Positions 1-7,090 of a stretch of DNA of 9,019 nucleotides are shown here, piece after piece. The stretch's first letter is position 1. The number at the start of each line of letters is the position of its first letter. Source of the stretch: CBFCZU01 sp965602635. Lineage in GTDB: Bacteria > Planctomycetota > Phycisphaerae > SM23-33. The position numbers and the translations under genes were made by a program. The stretch covers positions 1 through 9,019 of the forward strand of contig CBFCZU010000174.1 of NCBI GenBank assembly GCA_965602635.1, written 5' to 3'. Below the pieces are notes generated by a model, which saw only the letters and a list, made by a program, of their open reading frames with translations, was not told the DNA's origin and made no database searches.

Positions 1-1175
1 GGGCCCCCCTGCGGGGAGACGGAATCCTCCCCCACACCGGAGGCTATGACGACCATGAGATCGGCACGGACGAGTTCGTCGCCCTGTGTCGGGAACTGGA
101 CGCCGAGCCCTGGATCACCATCAACATGGGCGTGGCCGACGCCGCGGCAGAGGCCGCCGCTTGGGTCGAATACTGCAACGCCCCGGCCGACACCGAATGG
201 GGAAGGCGCCGCACCGAGCGGGGACATCCCGAGCCATGCAACGTGAAGCACTGGTCGCTGGGCAACGAGATGGGCTGGCCGCACATGCGAGGGCCCAACC
301 AGCCGAGTGAGTATGCCTCCGCGGCCGCCGCCTGCGCCGCAGCCATGAAGCAGGTGGACCCGTCGATCGTGCTGGTCGCTTCCGACGGCCCGGACCCAGA
401 CCGATGGTACACCACCGTCCCGGCAGAGGCCGGGGATTGCTTCGAGCACATCTCCTACCACGAGTACACCGACCTGATGAAGGTCTATGAGGGTCGCCCC
501 GGCAAGAGCGAATTCCGCCGCATCGCAGCGGCCGCCGGAGACGACCTCCGGACAATGGAGCAGATCCGCGGCCGGCTGGACTCTCATGCCCCCGGCGGGA
601 AGTCCATCGGGATATCCTTTGACGAATGGAATGTCTGGTACGCCTGGTTCCGGGTGCCGGGGGTGGTGGAGGGCATCCATGCGGCCGCGATGCTGAACAT
701 GTTCTGCCGCGAGGCCCGGAACGTCGGCATGACGTTCGGGGCCTACTTCGAGCCGGTGAACGAGGGCGCCATCCTGGTGCAAGGCGAGTCCTGCAAGCTC
801 ACTCCCGCGGGGCAGGTGTTCGCGATGTTCAAACCCCACCACGGGAACAAGCTCATTGAGATCGACGCCGACCAGGCCGATGCGGACCTGGACATCGCCG
901 CGTCGGTCGATGAGGCGGCGAGCGAGGTGATCCTGACACTGGTCAACCTGAGCCCCGAGCGCGAGTGCGAGGCGGAGTTCTCGCTGGAGAGCATCGGCGG
1001 CATCGTCGAGGCGGGCGGGAGCGTCCTCACGGCCCCGGACTTCCTCCCGGAGTCCGAGTTCTCGCTCCAGGAGTTGTCTGTCACGCTCAAAGGCGACCTC
1101 GCTCTGGCGGTCGGCGTGCCGCCGCACAGCGTTGCCAGGGTCCAGGTCAGCTACCCACAGCAACGAGCGAATTGA
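1..1175 (+). CDS. Alpha-L-arabinofuranosidase, GH51 family (5' end outside window)
   Basis: This gene is open at the left edge; the readable frame starts at base 3 and gives 390 residues before TGA. It matches the GH51 retaining alpha-L-arabinofuranosidases, which release terminal arabinose from arabinan, arabinoxylan or oligosaccharides. Visible landmarks are GTDEF followed by LCREL, WVEYCN, and WSLGNEM with the presumed acid/base Glu at 267-269. Further on come SFDEWNVWY, with the presumed nucleophile Glu at 624-626, and YFEPVNEGAILV. The two Glu codons lie 119 residues apart, the same spacing as E175 and E294 of the Geobacillus GH51 enzyme. The last 100 or so residues form the family's C-terminal beta domain, ending in a PPHSVARVQV segment. 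Family members are about 500 residues, so roughly 85-110 N-terminal residues are missing. Secretion cannot be judged. The natural substrate and subfamily are not determinable, and some GH51 members act on other glycans. Confidence 0.92.
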   Translation, partial: APLRGDGILPHTGGYDDHEIGTDEFVALCRELDAEPWITINMGVADAAAEAAAWVEYCNAPADTEWGRRRTERGHPEPCNVKHWSLGNEMGWPHMRGPNQPSEYASAAAACAAAMKQVDPSIVLVASDGPDPDRWYTTVPAEAGDCFEHISYHEYTDLMKVYEGRPGKSEFRRIAAAAGDDLRTMEQIRGRLDSHAPGGKSIGISFDEWNVWYAWFRVPGVVEGIHAAAMLNMFCREARNVGMTFGAYFEPVNEGAILVQGESCKLTPAGQVFAMFKPHHGNKLIEIDADQADADLDIAASVDEAASEVILTLVNLSPERECEAEFSLESIGGIVEAGGSVLTAPDFLPESEFSLQELSVTLKGDLALAVGVPPHSVARVQVSYPQQRAN

Positions 1176-1180
1176 AGGAG
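1175..1180 (+). promoter_or_regulatory. Shine-Dalgarno for the CehA-like gene
   Basis: AAGGAG lies seven bases before the ATG at 1188 and overlaps the last base of the GH51 stop codon. It supports that start and indicates that the metallohydrolase is translated from the same message as the GH51 gene. Confidence 0.8.
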
Positions 1181-1187
1181 ACCCGCG

Positions 1188-3743
1188 ATGAAGAGTCGGC
1201 CCAGCGCCCGGAAGCGGAAGTTCGGCGCAACGTTCAAGACGGTGAGCCTGGCGAGGCACTTCAACTGGCCGGCGAGCAGAATCGCCGGGCGGTGGTGGAA
1301 GGAGCTGGCCGCCCACGTCGGCGATTATCCGCAGGGGCCCCAGACGGCCTGGGGCGTACCCTTCCGGATGGGCCGGAAGCGACGGGTGATCCTCGTGGCC
1401 AAGGGCAAGGCGGAGGTGACGGTGCCCCTCACCGGCCGGGCGGACTTCATCTGCCTGCTGCACGAGTGGCGGCAGCTGCCCGAGACCCTCCGGCCGGCCG
1501 ACCCAGCCGAGGGGCTCGTGGCGGGCGAGTACGTCGTCACCTACGCCGACGGCGCCCAGGCCGTTCAGCCGGCGCGGGCGCGCTTCGAGCTGCGGATGGC
1601 CGAGAGCCCCGGCCCGCCGTGGCTGGCGCTGCCATTCCACATGTGGGAGGCCATCGACCCGACCGACTATCCCGAGGGTCACGACTGGGCCCATGCCCAG
1701 ACCGGCGTCCGAGGCACCCGGGGCGAGCCGCTGGTGTATGCGATGCCGAACCCCCGCCCGGAGAGCGCCCTGCGCTCGCTGACGATTCGCGGCCTGGTGA
1801 AGTCCCCCCTGCTGGTCGCGGCCCTGACGCTCTACCGCGGCGCATCGCACCCGCTGCGCCACCTGCCGCGGCGGCACTACCGCGTGGCCGCGGGCGCCCG
1901 GGCTGAGGTGCAGAGCGCCGAGGTGGACCTGGGCGGCGTGACGCGCCTGGAGAAGACCACCGGCCCGCGCGGGAAGAAGTGGCTGGCGTCGCCCTACGCC
2001 GGGCTGGTCCGCGCCAAGGAGCCGGGTGCGTCCGAGACGCTCGTCGAGGCATTCGGGGCTGAAGACGCCACGCTGTCGGTCAAGCTCGCCGGCAAGCGGG
2101 CGCCCGTGAAGTTCTCGCTGGGGCAGGCCTTTCACGGCGGCGCGGCCACGGCCCGGACCGGGTCGGGGAGGCTCCAGGTCCTCGGCAAGGACCGCCAGTG
2201 GATGCAGGTGAAGGTGACCGACTCGTCAACGGGCCGGCCCACGCCGGTGCGGATCCACTTCTCCGGCCCGCGCGGCGAGTACATCGCGCCATACGGGCAT
2301 CACTCGCAGATCAACCCGGGCTGGTTCATGGACTACGGGGCCGACGTGCTCGTCGGCGGGCGGAACTACGCCTACGTGGACGGCGAGTTCACCACCGACA
2401 TGCCCGTCGGCGACGTGTACGTGGAGATCTGCAAGGGCTTCGAGTACGCCCCGGTCCGCCGGAAGGTGACGATCCGCCCCGGGCAGAAGGCCCTTGAGCT
2501 GAAGGTCGATCGCGCCGCCGACTGGCGCAAGAGCGGCTGGGTCACCGCCGACACGCACGTGCACTTCATCAGCCCGCACACCGCCGCCCTCCAGGCCCAG
2601 GGCGAGGGCGTCAACGTCGTCAACCTGCTGGCGTCGCAGTGGGGCAGGCTCTTCACCAACGTCGGCGACATCCGCGGGCGGGTCAACGTCGTCGAGGACG
2701 ACACCATCGTTTACGTCGGCACCGAGAACCGCAACCACATGCTCGGGCACATGTCCATGCTAGGGACGGGCGGCCTGCCGGTGTACCCCATGTGCTGCGG
2801 CGGACCGGGCGAGGCGCACCTGGGCGACCCGGACTTCCTCGCCATGGCCGAGTGGGCGCGGGAGAACCGCCGCAAGGGCGGCGTGGTCATCCGGCCGCAC
2901 TATCCCTTCTGCGGGCACACCGAAGACCCCGTGCCCATCCTCGCCGGGCTGGTGGACGCCCTGGAGATCGGCGGGCTCCGCGGGCAGGACTTCCCCACGC
3001 AGGAGTGGTACCGCTACCTGAACTGCGGCTACCGCGTGGCCGTCGCGGGCGGGACGGACAAGATGGGCGCCTATTGCGCGCTCGGCTGGCTGCGGACGTA
3101 CGCCCTGACCGACCCCGGGCGCCCGTTCGACTACGCCAACTGGGCCGAGGCGGTGCATGCCGGGCGGACGTTCAGCACCAACGGCCCGCTGATCGACATG
3201 ACCGTCGAGGGGCGGCGGATCGGAGACGCGATCGAGCTGCCCGCCTCGGGCGGCACGCTGGAGGTGCAGGCCAGCGCCGAATGCATCTGGCCGCTGGGGC
3301 GGCTGGAGATCGTGCACAACGGAAGGGTCGTCGCCGACCGGCGGGCCGAGCGGGGCGCCCGCTCGCTGCGGGCCGACGTCAAGGTCCGCGTCGCCGGCAG
3401 CGGGTGGATCGCCGCCAGGTGCAGCGGCTACGACAAGCACCCGGGCGGATACGTCGCCGCCCACACCTCGCCGGTGTACGTCCAGTGCGCGGGCAGCCGC
3501 GCCTTCGACGGTCCGGCGGCCGAGCACATGCTCGCACTGGTCGAGGGAGGGATGGAGTACCTCCAGACGCTATCCACCGCCTTCGACGAGTCGTCCAGGA
3601 AGCGGATGGTGAGGCTCTTCAAGGAGGCCCAGCGCGAGCTGAAGGGCCGGCTCGTGGTCGAGGCCGGTCACACGCACCACCACGGCGACGGGCCGTACCA
3701 CACCCACGGCCACGGCCACGCGGCCGACCATGAGCACCACTAA
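1188..3743 (+). CDS. CehA/McbA family metallohydrolase (PHP-like domain) with His-rich C-terminal tail
   Basis: This 851-residue protein has a PHP-type metal centre like that of the CehA/McbA family, named after carbaryl hydrolase; the natural substrates of most members are unknown. Residues 1 to about 330 are a beta-rich N-terminal region of no recognised family, and about 339-440 look like an Ig/carboxypeptidase-regulatory-like beta domain. The metal-binding core follows: DTHVHF (His457, His459), NHMLGH (His517, His521), RPHYPFCGH (His571, His577) and GGTDKMG (Asp624). After it comes the HAGRTFSTNGPL segment typical of the family, then a beta region and a helical end. Residues 826-851 hold 11 histidines. 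The N-terminus is basic and no signal peptide or membrane segment is visible, so it is probably cytoplasmic. The start is set by a good Shine-Dalgarno 12 bases after the GH51 stop. An ester, amide or phosphoester hydrolase acting on a product of the GH51 pathway is conjecture. Confidence 0.83.
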   Translation: MKSRPSARKRKFGATFKTVSLARHFNWPASRIAGRWWKELAAHVGDYPQGPQTAWGVPFRMGRKRRVILVAKGKAEVTVPLTGRADFICLLHEWRQLPETLRPADPAEGLVAGEYVVTYADGAQAVQPARARFELRMAESPGPPWLALPFHMWEAIDPTDYPEGHDWAHAQTGVRGTRGEPLVYAMPNPRPESALRSLTIRGLVKSPLLVAALTLYRGASHPLRHLPRRHYRVAAGARAEVQSAEVDLGGVTRLEKTTGPRGKKWLASPYAGLVRAKEPGASETLVEAFGAEDATLSVKLAGKRAPVKFSLGQAFHGGAATARTGSGRLQVLGKDRQWMQVKVTDSSTGRPTPVRIHFSGPRGEYIAPYGHHSQINPGWFMDYGADVLVGGRNYAYVDGEFTTDMPVGDVYVEICKGFEYAPVRRKVTIRPGQKALELKVDRAADWRKSGWVTADTHVHFISPHTAALQAQGEGVNVVNLLASQWGRLFTNVGDIRGRVNVVEDDTIVYVGTENRNHMLGHMSMLGTGGLPVYPMCCGGPGEAHLGDPDFLAMAEWARENRRKGGVVIRPHYPFCGHTEDPVPILAGLVDALEIGGLRGQDFPTQEWYRYLNCGYRVAVAGGTDKMGAYCALGWLRTYALTDPGRPFDYANWAEAVHAGRTFSTNGPLIDMTVEGRRIGDAIELPASGGTLEVQASAECIWPLGRLEIVHNGRVVADRRAERGARSLRADVKVRVAGSGWIAARCSGYDKHPGGYVAAHTSPVYVQCAGSRAFDGPAAEHMLALVEGGMEYLQTLSTAFDESSRKRMVRLFKEAQRELKGRLVVEAGHTHHHGDGPYHTHGHGHAADHEHH
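3663..3740 (+). other. Histidine-rich C-terminal tail of the CehA-like protein
   Basis: This segment encodes residues 826-851 with 11 His, mostly in HxH and HHH patterns separated by Gly, Ala and Asp. Short repeated CAC/GGC units make the DNA locally repetitive. Tails of this kind occur in metal-handling proteins such as nickel chaperones and zinc transporters. Here it could bind or buffer the metal of the PHP site, which is inference. Confidence 0.75.
3740..3743. other. Overlapping stop codons of two convergent operons
   Basis: The four bases CTAA hold the plus-strand TAA (3741-3743) of the CehA-like gene and the minus-strand TAG (3742-3740) of the hydrogenase protease gene. There is no intergenic space for a conventional bidirectional terminator, so each transcript must end inside, or run antisense into, the other's coding region. 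Confidence 0.9.
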
Positions 3744-4213
3744 GCGGGCTGGGCCAGCTCGGCGAGGACAAGGTCGGCGGCCTCGGCGACCGCCTCCTCG
3801 ACGCGGGGCGAGAGATCGTAGCCTGGCGAGAGCCGCTCGGCCTGGATGCCGACGACGACCATCTCGGCCGGGGCGATGCCGAGTGTCTCGGCGAGCCTGA
3901 GGTACTGAAGGAGGTCGCCCTGGTGCAGTGACATGGCCGGGGCCGCGTCGGCGGGCACGACCTCGTCCAGGTGGAAGCGGCGGACAGTCCCGGCCGGCAG
4001 GCCCGCGTCGATGGCATCGACGATGACTGCCCGCTGGCGGCCTTCGATGAAGCGCAGTATGCCCGGTCCCGGCAGGCCGGCGTCGATTACCTCGACGCCC
4101 GCGGGCGCCCGCCTGGCAACCTCGCGGACGACCCGGCCGGCGACCGCCTCGTCAGAGAGGGCGGCGTTGCCGACCCCCACGACGACCGTGCCGGAATTTG
4201 CCTCAGCGCTCAA
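3740..4213 (-). CDS. [NiFe] hydrogenase maturation protease (HyaD/HybD/HycI family, M52)
   Basis: This 157-residue endopeptidase would cleave the C-terminal extension of the large subunit after nickel insertion, locking the active site. It shows the family's N-terminal GVGN followed by SDEAVA (Glu22, equivalent to the nickel-sensing Glu16 of HybD), the IVDAID segment (Asp66 or Asp69, equivalent to Asp62) and SLHQGD (His97, equivalent to His93). Length is normal for the family. The start is TTG at 4213-4211, chosen because GAAGG lies six bases upstream and the resulting N-terminus fits. It overlaps the end of hydA by 11 bases, so it is probably translationally coupled. Its partner is almost certainly the adjacent HydA. 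Its own stop overlaps that of the convergent CehA-like gene. Confidence 0.93.
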   Translation of the reverse strand: MSAEANSGTVVVGVGNAALSDEAVAGRVVREVARRAPAGVEVIDAGLPGPGILRFIEGRQRAVIVDAIDAGLPAGTVRRFHLDEVVPADAAPAMSLHQGDLLQYLRLAETLGIAPAEMVVVGIQAERLSPGYDLSPRVEEAVAEAADLVLAELAQPA

Positions 4214-5507
4214 ATGTCACCTTCAGCATGTGTGTCGAGCACGATATGCACGGGTCGTAGGCCCGCACGAGCATCTCCATGGCCAGCTCAATCTCCTTCT
4301 CGGGCCGCTCCAGCAGCGTGGGCAGCAGCGCCTCAAGGTCGCGCTGGATGTTGCCGTGGTTCTGGTTCGTGGGGACGACGAAGTTGGCGCTCAGGCACCG
4401 CCCGTCGCCGTCGTACTCGTAATCGTGGAATAGGATTCCGCGCGGGGCCTCGACGGCCGAGGCGCCCTTGCCGGCCCGCGGCTCGACGCTGGGCTTCTCC
4501 GCCTTCAGCCCGATGGCGAGGGTCTCGTCGATCAGCCCGATCGAGTCCTCCACCGCCTGGGCGCACTCCACGAGCTGGGCGACGTTGTTCATGAAGCTGT
4601 TGCAGTTGCCCGCCCGCAGGCCGAAGGCTCCGGCCAGCTTCGCCGCCAGGGGCAAGAGCCGCTGGGAGTTCAGGTTGAACCGGGCCAGGGCCCCGACCAT
4701 GTAGCTGTCGCGGTTGTGCTTTGCGTGCTTGGCGGTCGAGTGGGGAACGACGTACTCGTTTATGACCTGCCGGTAATCGGCCACAGGCCAGGGGCCCCCG
4801 TCGGTGCTGCCGAGCAGGCCATCGTAGAACGGGTACTCATCCTCGGCCACGAGGGCAATGTATTCGGTGTCGCGCTCGAAGGGCGGGAAATTGCCTGCCC
4901 GTGACTGGACGAGGTCGGCGACGGCCTGCAAATCGGGAACTGCGGCCGTCAGGCGCTCCTTGAGCGTCTCGAGCTCTTTGACGGACGGCAGGCGCGTGAA
5001 ACCGCCGGGGACGAGCCGCTGGGGGTGGGTCGTCCGCCCGCAGATCATCTCGCTCATCTCGTTGGCCAGGCGGTGCAGCCGGATCACCGTCTTGACCTCG
5101 TCGGGGTGGCTGGCGGCGAGGGGGATGACGCTGCCGACGCCCATCAGGTCGGGCAGCACCAGGTAGCCCAGGTGGAGCACGTGGCTCTGGAGGCCCTCGG
5201 CGTGCATCGCCAGCCTTCTCAGGATCGCGGTCTGGTCGCTGATCTGCACGCCCATGGCCGCCTCGGTGGCCTTGACGCTGGCGAGGGTGTGGCTGATGCT
5301 GCAGATGCCGCAGATCCGGCTGGTGATGTGGTGCAGCTCGTGCCACATCCGTCCGCGGACCATGGCCTCGAAGAAGCGCGGTGCCTCGGGAACCTCCCAG
5401 CGGCACTGCGTGACCTTGCCCTCCTTCACGTCCACGACGATGTTGCCGTGCCCCTCGACGCGAGTGAGGTGTTCGACCTTGAAGCTGACCGAAGCGCTTT
5501 GGCTCAT
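4203..5507 (-). CDS. hydA: Group 3b [NiFe] hydrogenase large (alpha) subunit
   Basis: This is the 434-residue catalytic subunit carrying the Ni-Fe(CN)2CO site for reversible H2 oxidation in the cytoplasm. It shows the N-terminal TRVEGHG motif (residues 15-21), the L1 motif RICGICSISH with Cys66 and Cys69, and the C-terminal L5 motif DPCISCSTH with Cys420 and Cys423. These four cysteines are the expected Ni and Fe ligands. Eight residues (MLKVTFER) follow His426 and are the likely extension removed by the protease encoded next. No Tat signal would be expected for a group 3 enzyme. The frame stays open upstream to 5747, but the true start is the ATG at 5507, which overlaps the hydD stop as ATGA and has GGAGAT seven bases upstream. 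Overall resemblance is to sulfhydrogenase alpha subunits; other group 3 types are less likely given the hydB-hydG-hydD context. Confidence 0.96.
   Translation of the reverse strand: MSQSASVSFKVEHLTRVEGHGNIVVDVKEGKVTQCRWEVPEAPRFFEAMVRGRMWHELHHITSRICGICSISHTLASVKATEAAMGVQISDQTAILRRLAMHAEGLQSHVLHLGYLVLPDLMGVGSVIPLAASHPDEVKTVIRLHRLANEMSEMICGRTTHPQRLVPGGFTRLPSVKELETLKERLTAAVPDLQAVADLVQSRAGNFPPFERDTEYIALVAEDEYPFYDGLLGSTDGGPWPVADYRQVINEYVVPHSTAKHAKHNRDSYMVGALARFNLNSQRLLPLAAKLAGAFGLRAGNCNSFMNNVAQLVECAQAVEDSIGLIDETLAIGLKAEKPSVEPRAGKGASAVEAPRGILFHDYEYDGDGRCLSANFVVPTNQNHGNIQRDLEALLPTLLERPEKEIELAMEMLVRAYDPCISCSTHMLKVTFER
4218..4224 (-). promoter_or_regulatory. Shine-Dalgarno deciding the TTG start of the protease gene
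   Basis: Read on the minus strand, GAAGGTG lies inside the last codons of hydA. The GAAGG core is six bases before the TTG at 4213. No ATG or GTG in the same frame fits the conserved N-terminus as well, so this site supports the non-ATG start. Confidence 0.65.
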
Positions 5508-6241
5508 TTGCCGATCTCCGAACAGGCGGTGTACAGCCGGAACTTGTTCATCACGTCCTTCAGGTCGAGCCCGTACTTCTCGAGGATCTCTTTCTGGGCG
5601 TCGGTGTTGGGGTCGTCCACGAACCCGCGGCAGCCCCAGCAGATGCTGCCCTGGGTCACGCAGCACGCCTTGCACCCGGCGCGGGTCACGGGCCCCATGC
5701 AGAACTGGCCGTCCTCGTACACGCAGACGTTCTCGGCGGCCTTGCACTCGACGCAGACGGGGTGGTTGGGTATCTCGGGCTTCTTGCCCAGCAGCAGCGA
5801 CTTGACGACCTCGAGGAACTCCTCCCGGTCGATGGGGCAGCCGTGGACGTAGGCGTCCACCTTCACCACGGCGTCTACCGGACGGGTCGGGTAGGTGTCG
5901 ATGTGCTTCGCTGCCTCGCCGTACACGCAGCGCTTGACGTCCTCCAGGTCCTGGAGGTTCTTCATGGCGTTGAGTCCGCCGATCGTGGCGCAGGCTCCGA
6001 TGGCCACCAGAACCGCGGCGTTGGCGCGGATCTCCTTGAGCCGGTCCTCGTCGCCCTGGCGGGTGATGGAGCCCTCCACGAAGGCGATGTCGTACTCGTT
6101 GCTGCGATCGGACATGGCCTCGCGGAACTCAACGACGTCCACCTGCCCCAGCAGGTCCAGGAGCTGCTCCTCGAGGTTCACCACTTGGAGCTGGTCGCCC
6201 TCGCAGCCGGCGAAGTCGAAAAATGCCACCTTGGGTTTCAT
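5504..6241 (-). CDS. hydD: Group 3b [NiFe] hydrogenase small (delta) subunit
   Basis: This 245-residue iron-sulfur subunit relays electrons from the NiFe site of HydA. Proximal-cluster residues are Cys13 (in FAGCEGD), Cys84 (GACATIGG) and Cys135 (VHGCPID). The fourth position, the second Cys of the usual CxxC, is Asp16 (codon GAC at 6196-6194), which is unusual. Two further [4Fe-4S] clusters are predicted from Cys163, 166, 173, 181, 190, 194, 201 and 204, which match the eight C-terminal cysteines of P. furiosus HydD; Cys193 is extra. No Tat leader is present, as expected for a soluble enzyme. The ATG directly follows the hydG stop (TGAATG) and has GGAGG eight bases upstream. The stop overlaps the hydA ATG. 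Length and motifs fit sulfhydrogenase delta subunits. Confidence 0.95.
   Translation of the reverse strand: MKPKVAFFDFAGCEGDQLQVVNLEEQLLDLLGQVDVVEFREAMSDRSNEYDIAFVEGSITRQGDEDRLKEIRANAAVLVAIGACATIGGLNAMKNLQDLEDVKRCVYGEAAKHIDTYPTRPVDAVVKVDAYVHGCPIDREEFLEVVKSLLLGKKPEIPNHPVCVECKAAENVCVYEDGQFCMGPVTRAGCKACCVTQGSICWGCRGFVDDPNTDAQKEILEKYGLDLKDVMNKFRLYTACSEIGK
5514..5519 (-). promoter_or_regulatory. Shine-Dalgarno for hydA
   Basis: On the minus strand GGAGAT lies seven bases before the ATG at 5507, within the last codons of hydD. It fixes the hydA start against the longer open frame that reaches 5747. Confidence 0.7.
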
Positions 6242-7090
6242 TCACAGTGCCTCCGGTAGGTAGAGGATGTCGGAGTAGCGAAAGACGGGGCCTTCCTGGC
6301 AGACGTACACGCCGTTGATCTGGCAGTGGCCGCACTTGCCGACTCCGCACTTCATCCTGCGTTCCAGGCTGACGATGATGCGGTCGTTGGGCAGGCCCTT
6401 TTCCTTTGCCGCGAGGATCACGAACCGGTACATGACCGGCGGGCCGACCACGACGCAGAAGGTCCCCGCCGGGTCGGGCGAAATCTTGGGGAACAGGGTG
6501 GTGATTACCCCGGTGTTGCCCTTCCAGGTCTCGTCGGCGCGGTCAACGGTTTCGAGGAACTCGACGTCGTCGCGGGTGCGCCATTCGTCGAGCTCCTGGG
6601 TGAACATTCTCTCGGCGGGGTTCCGTGCCCCGTAGAGGATTGTCACCTGCCCGAATCCCCGGCGCTTGTCGAGCACCTCGTTGATGAGCGAACGGAGGGG
6701 GAACAGCCCGATGCCGCCGGCGACGAAGAGGATGTCCTGGCCCACCATGTCGCCGATGGGGAAGTTGGAGCCGAACGGGCCCCTGATGCCCACCTTGCTG
6801 CCGGGGGTCATGCGGTGAAGCGCGGAGGTGACGTTGCCGACCTCGCGCACGGCCAGCTCGAAGCTGGTGTTGCTGCGGCTGGGGGAGGAGCTGACGCTTA
6901 TGGGCGCCTCTCCCACGCCCAGGGCCGACACCTGGACGAACTGGCCCGGCTTGTGCCCGAGCGGGCGGCCGCCGGGCAGGCTGATCTCGAATACCTTCTC
7001 CTTCTCGCCCAGACGCTCCACCCGGGCGACGGTGGCGATCTCGGGCTTGTACAGCTCGCGGTTTTGGACGGTGGTCCGCGGAGGGATCAT
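6242..7090 (-). CDS. hydG: Group 3b hydrogenase gamma subunit, FAD/NAD(P)-binding with [2Fe-2S]
   Basis: This 282-residue ferredoxin-reductase-like subunit would pass electrons between the hydrogenase iron-sulfur chain and NAD(P). An FAD-binding barrel occupies about residues 15-110, with APISVSSSP (62-70) at the flavin site. The nucleotide-binding half contains FVAGGIGLFPLRS (122-134) and VVGPPVM (214-220). A [2Fe-2S] site is formed by Cys248, Cys253, Cys256 and Cys264 in RRMKCGVGKCGHC and the following segment. This is the architecture of sulfhydrogenase gamma and dihydroorotate dehydrogenase electron-transfer subunits. The frame is open upstream to 7666, but the start is the ATG at 7090, which overlaps the hydB stop as ATGA and has AAGGAA seven bases upstream. 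Whether NAD or NADP is preferred cannot be read from the sequence. Confidence 0.95.
   Translation of the reverse strand: MIPPRTTVQNRELYKPEIATVARVERLGEKEKVFEISLPGGRPLGHKPGQFVQVSALGVGEAPISVSSSPSRSNTSFELAVREVGNVTSALHRMTPGSKVGIRGPFGSNFPIGDMVGQDILFVAGGIGLFPLRSLINEVLDKRRGFGQVTILYGARNPAERMFTQELDEWRTRDDVEFLETVDRADETWKGNTGVITTLFPKISPDPAGTFCVVVGPPVMYRFVILAAKEKGLPNDRIIVSLERRMKCGVGKCGHCQINGVYVCQEGPVFRYSDILYLPEAL
6250..6254 (-). promoter_or_regulatory. Shine-Dalgarno for hydD
   Basis: On the minus strand GGAGG lies eight bases before the ATG at 6241, inside the last codons of hydG. It is the strongest ribosome-binding site of the hydrogenase operon in this window. Confidence 0.75.

Noticed and set aside
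126..1175. ATG at 126 as the start of the GH51 gene
   Set aside because: The same frame is open to the left edge and the upstream residues (GTDEFVALCREL and following) are conserved GH51 sequence, so the gene starts outside the window.
965..1906. Long plus-strand frame spanning the GH51/CehA junction
   Set aside because: It is Arg/Gly/Pro-rich, matches no family, and lies over two well-supported genes in another frame; this is typical of GC-rich shadow frames.
2760..3527. Long minus-strand frame antisense to the CehA-like gene
   Set aside because: It lies opposite conserved coding sequence, has no recognisable domain, and its composition mirrors the codon bias of the sense gene.
2639..3733. 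Long plus-strand frame inside the CehA-like gene
   Set aside because: Low-complexity Arg/Gly/Pro composition, and it overlaps the PHP-like metal-binding motifs in the real frame.
3663..3740. CAC/GGC repeats as a tandem repeat or regulatory element
   Set aside because: The repetition is explained by the encoded His/Gly-rich tail; no regular unit extends beyond it.
4203..5747. Extended 514-residue version of HydA
   Set aside because: The extra N-terminus is a shadow of hydD; the ATG at 5507 with its Shine-Dalgarno and ATGA overlap gives the normal N-terminus.
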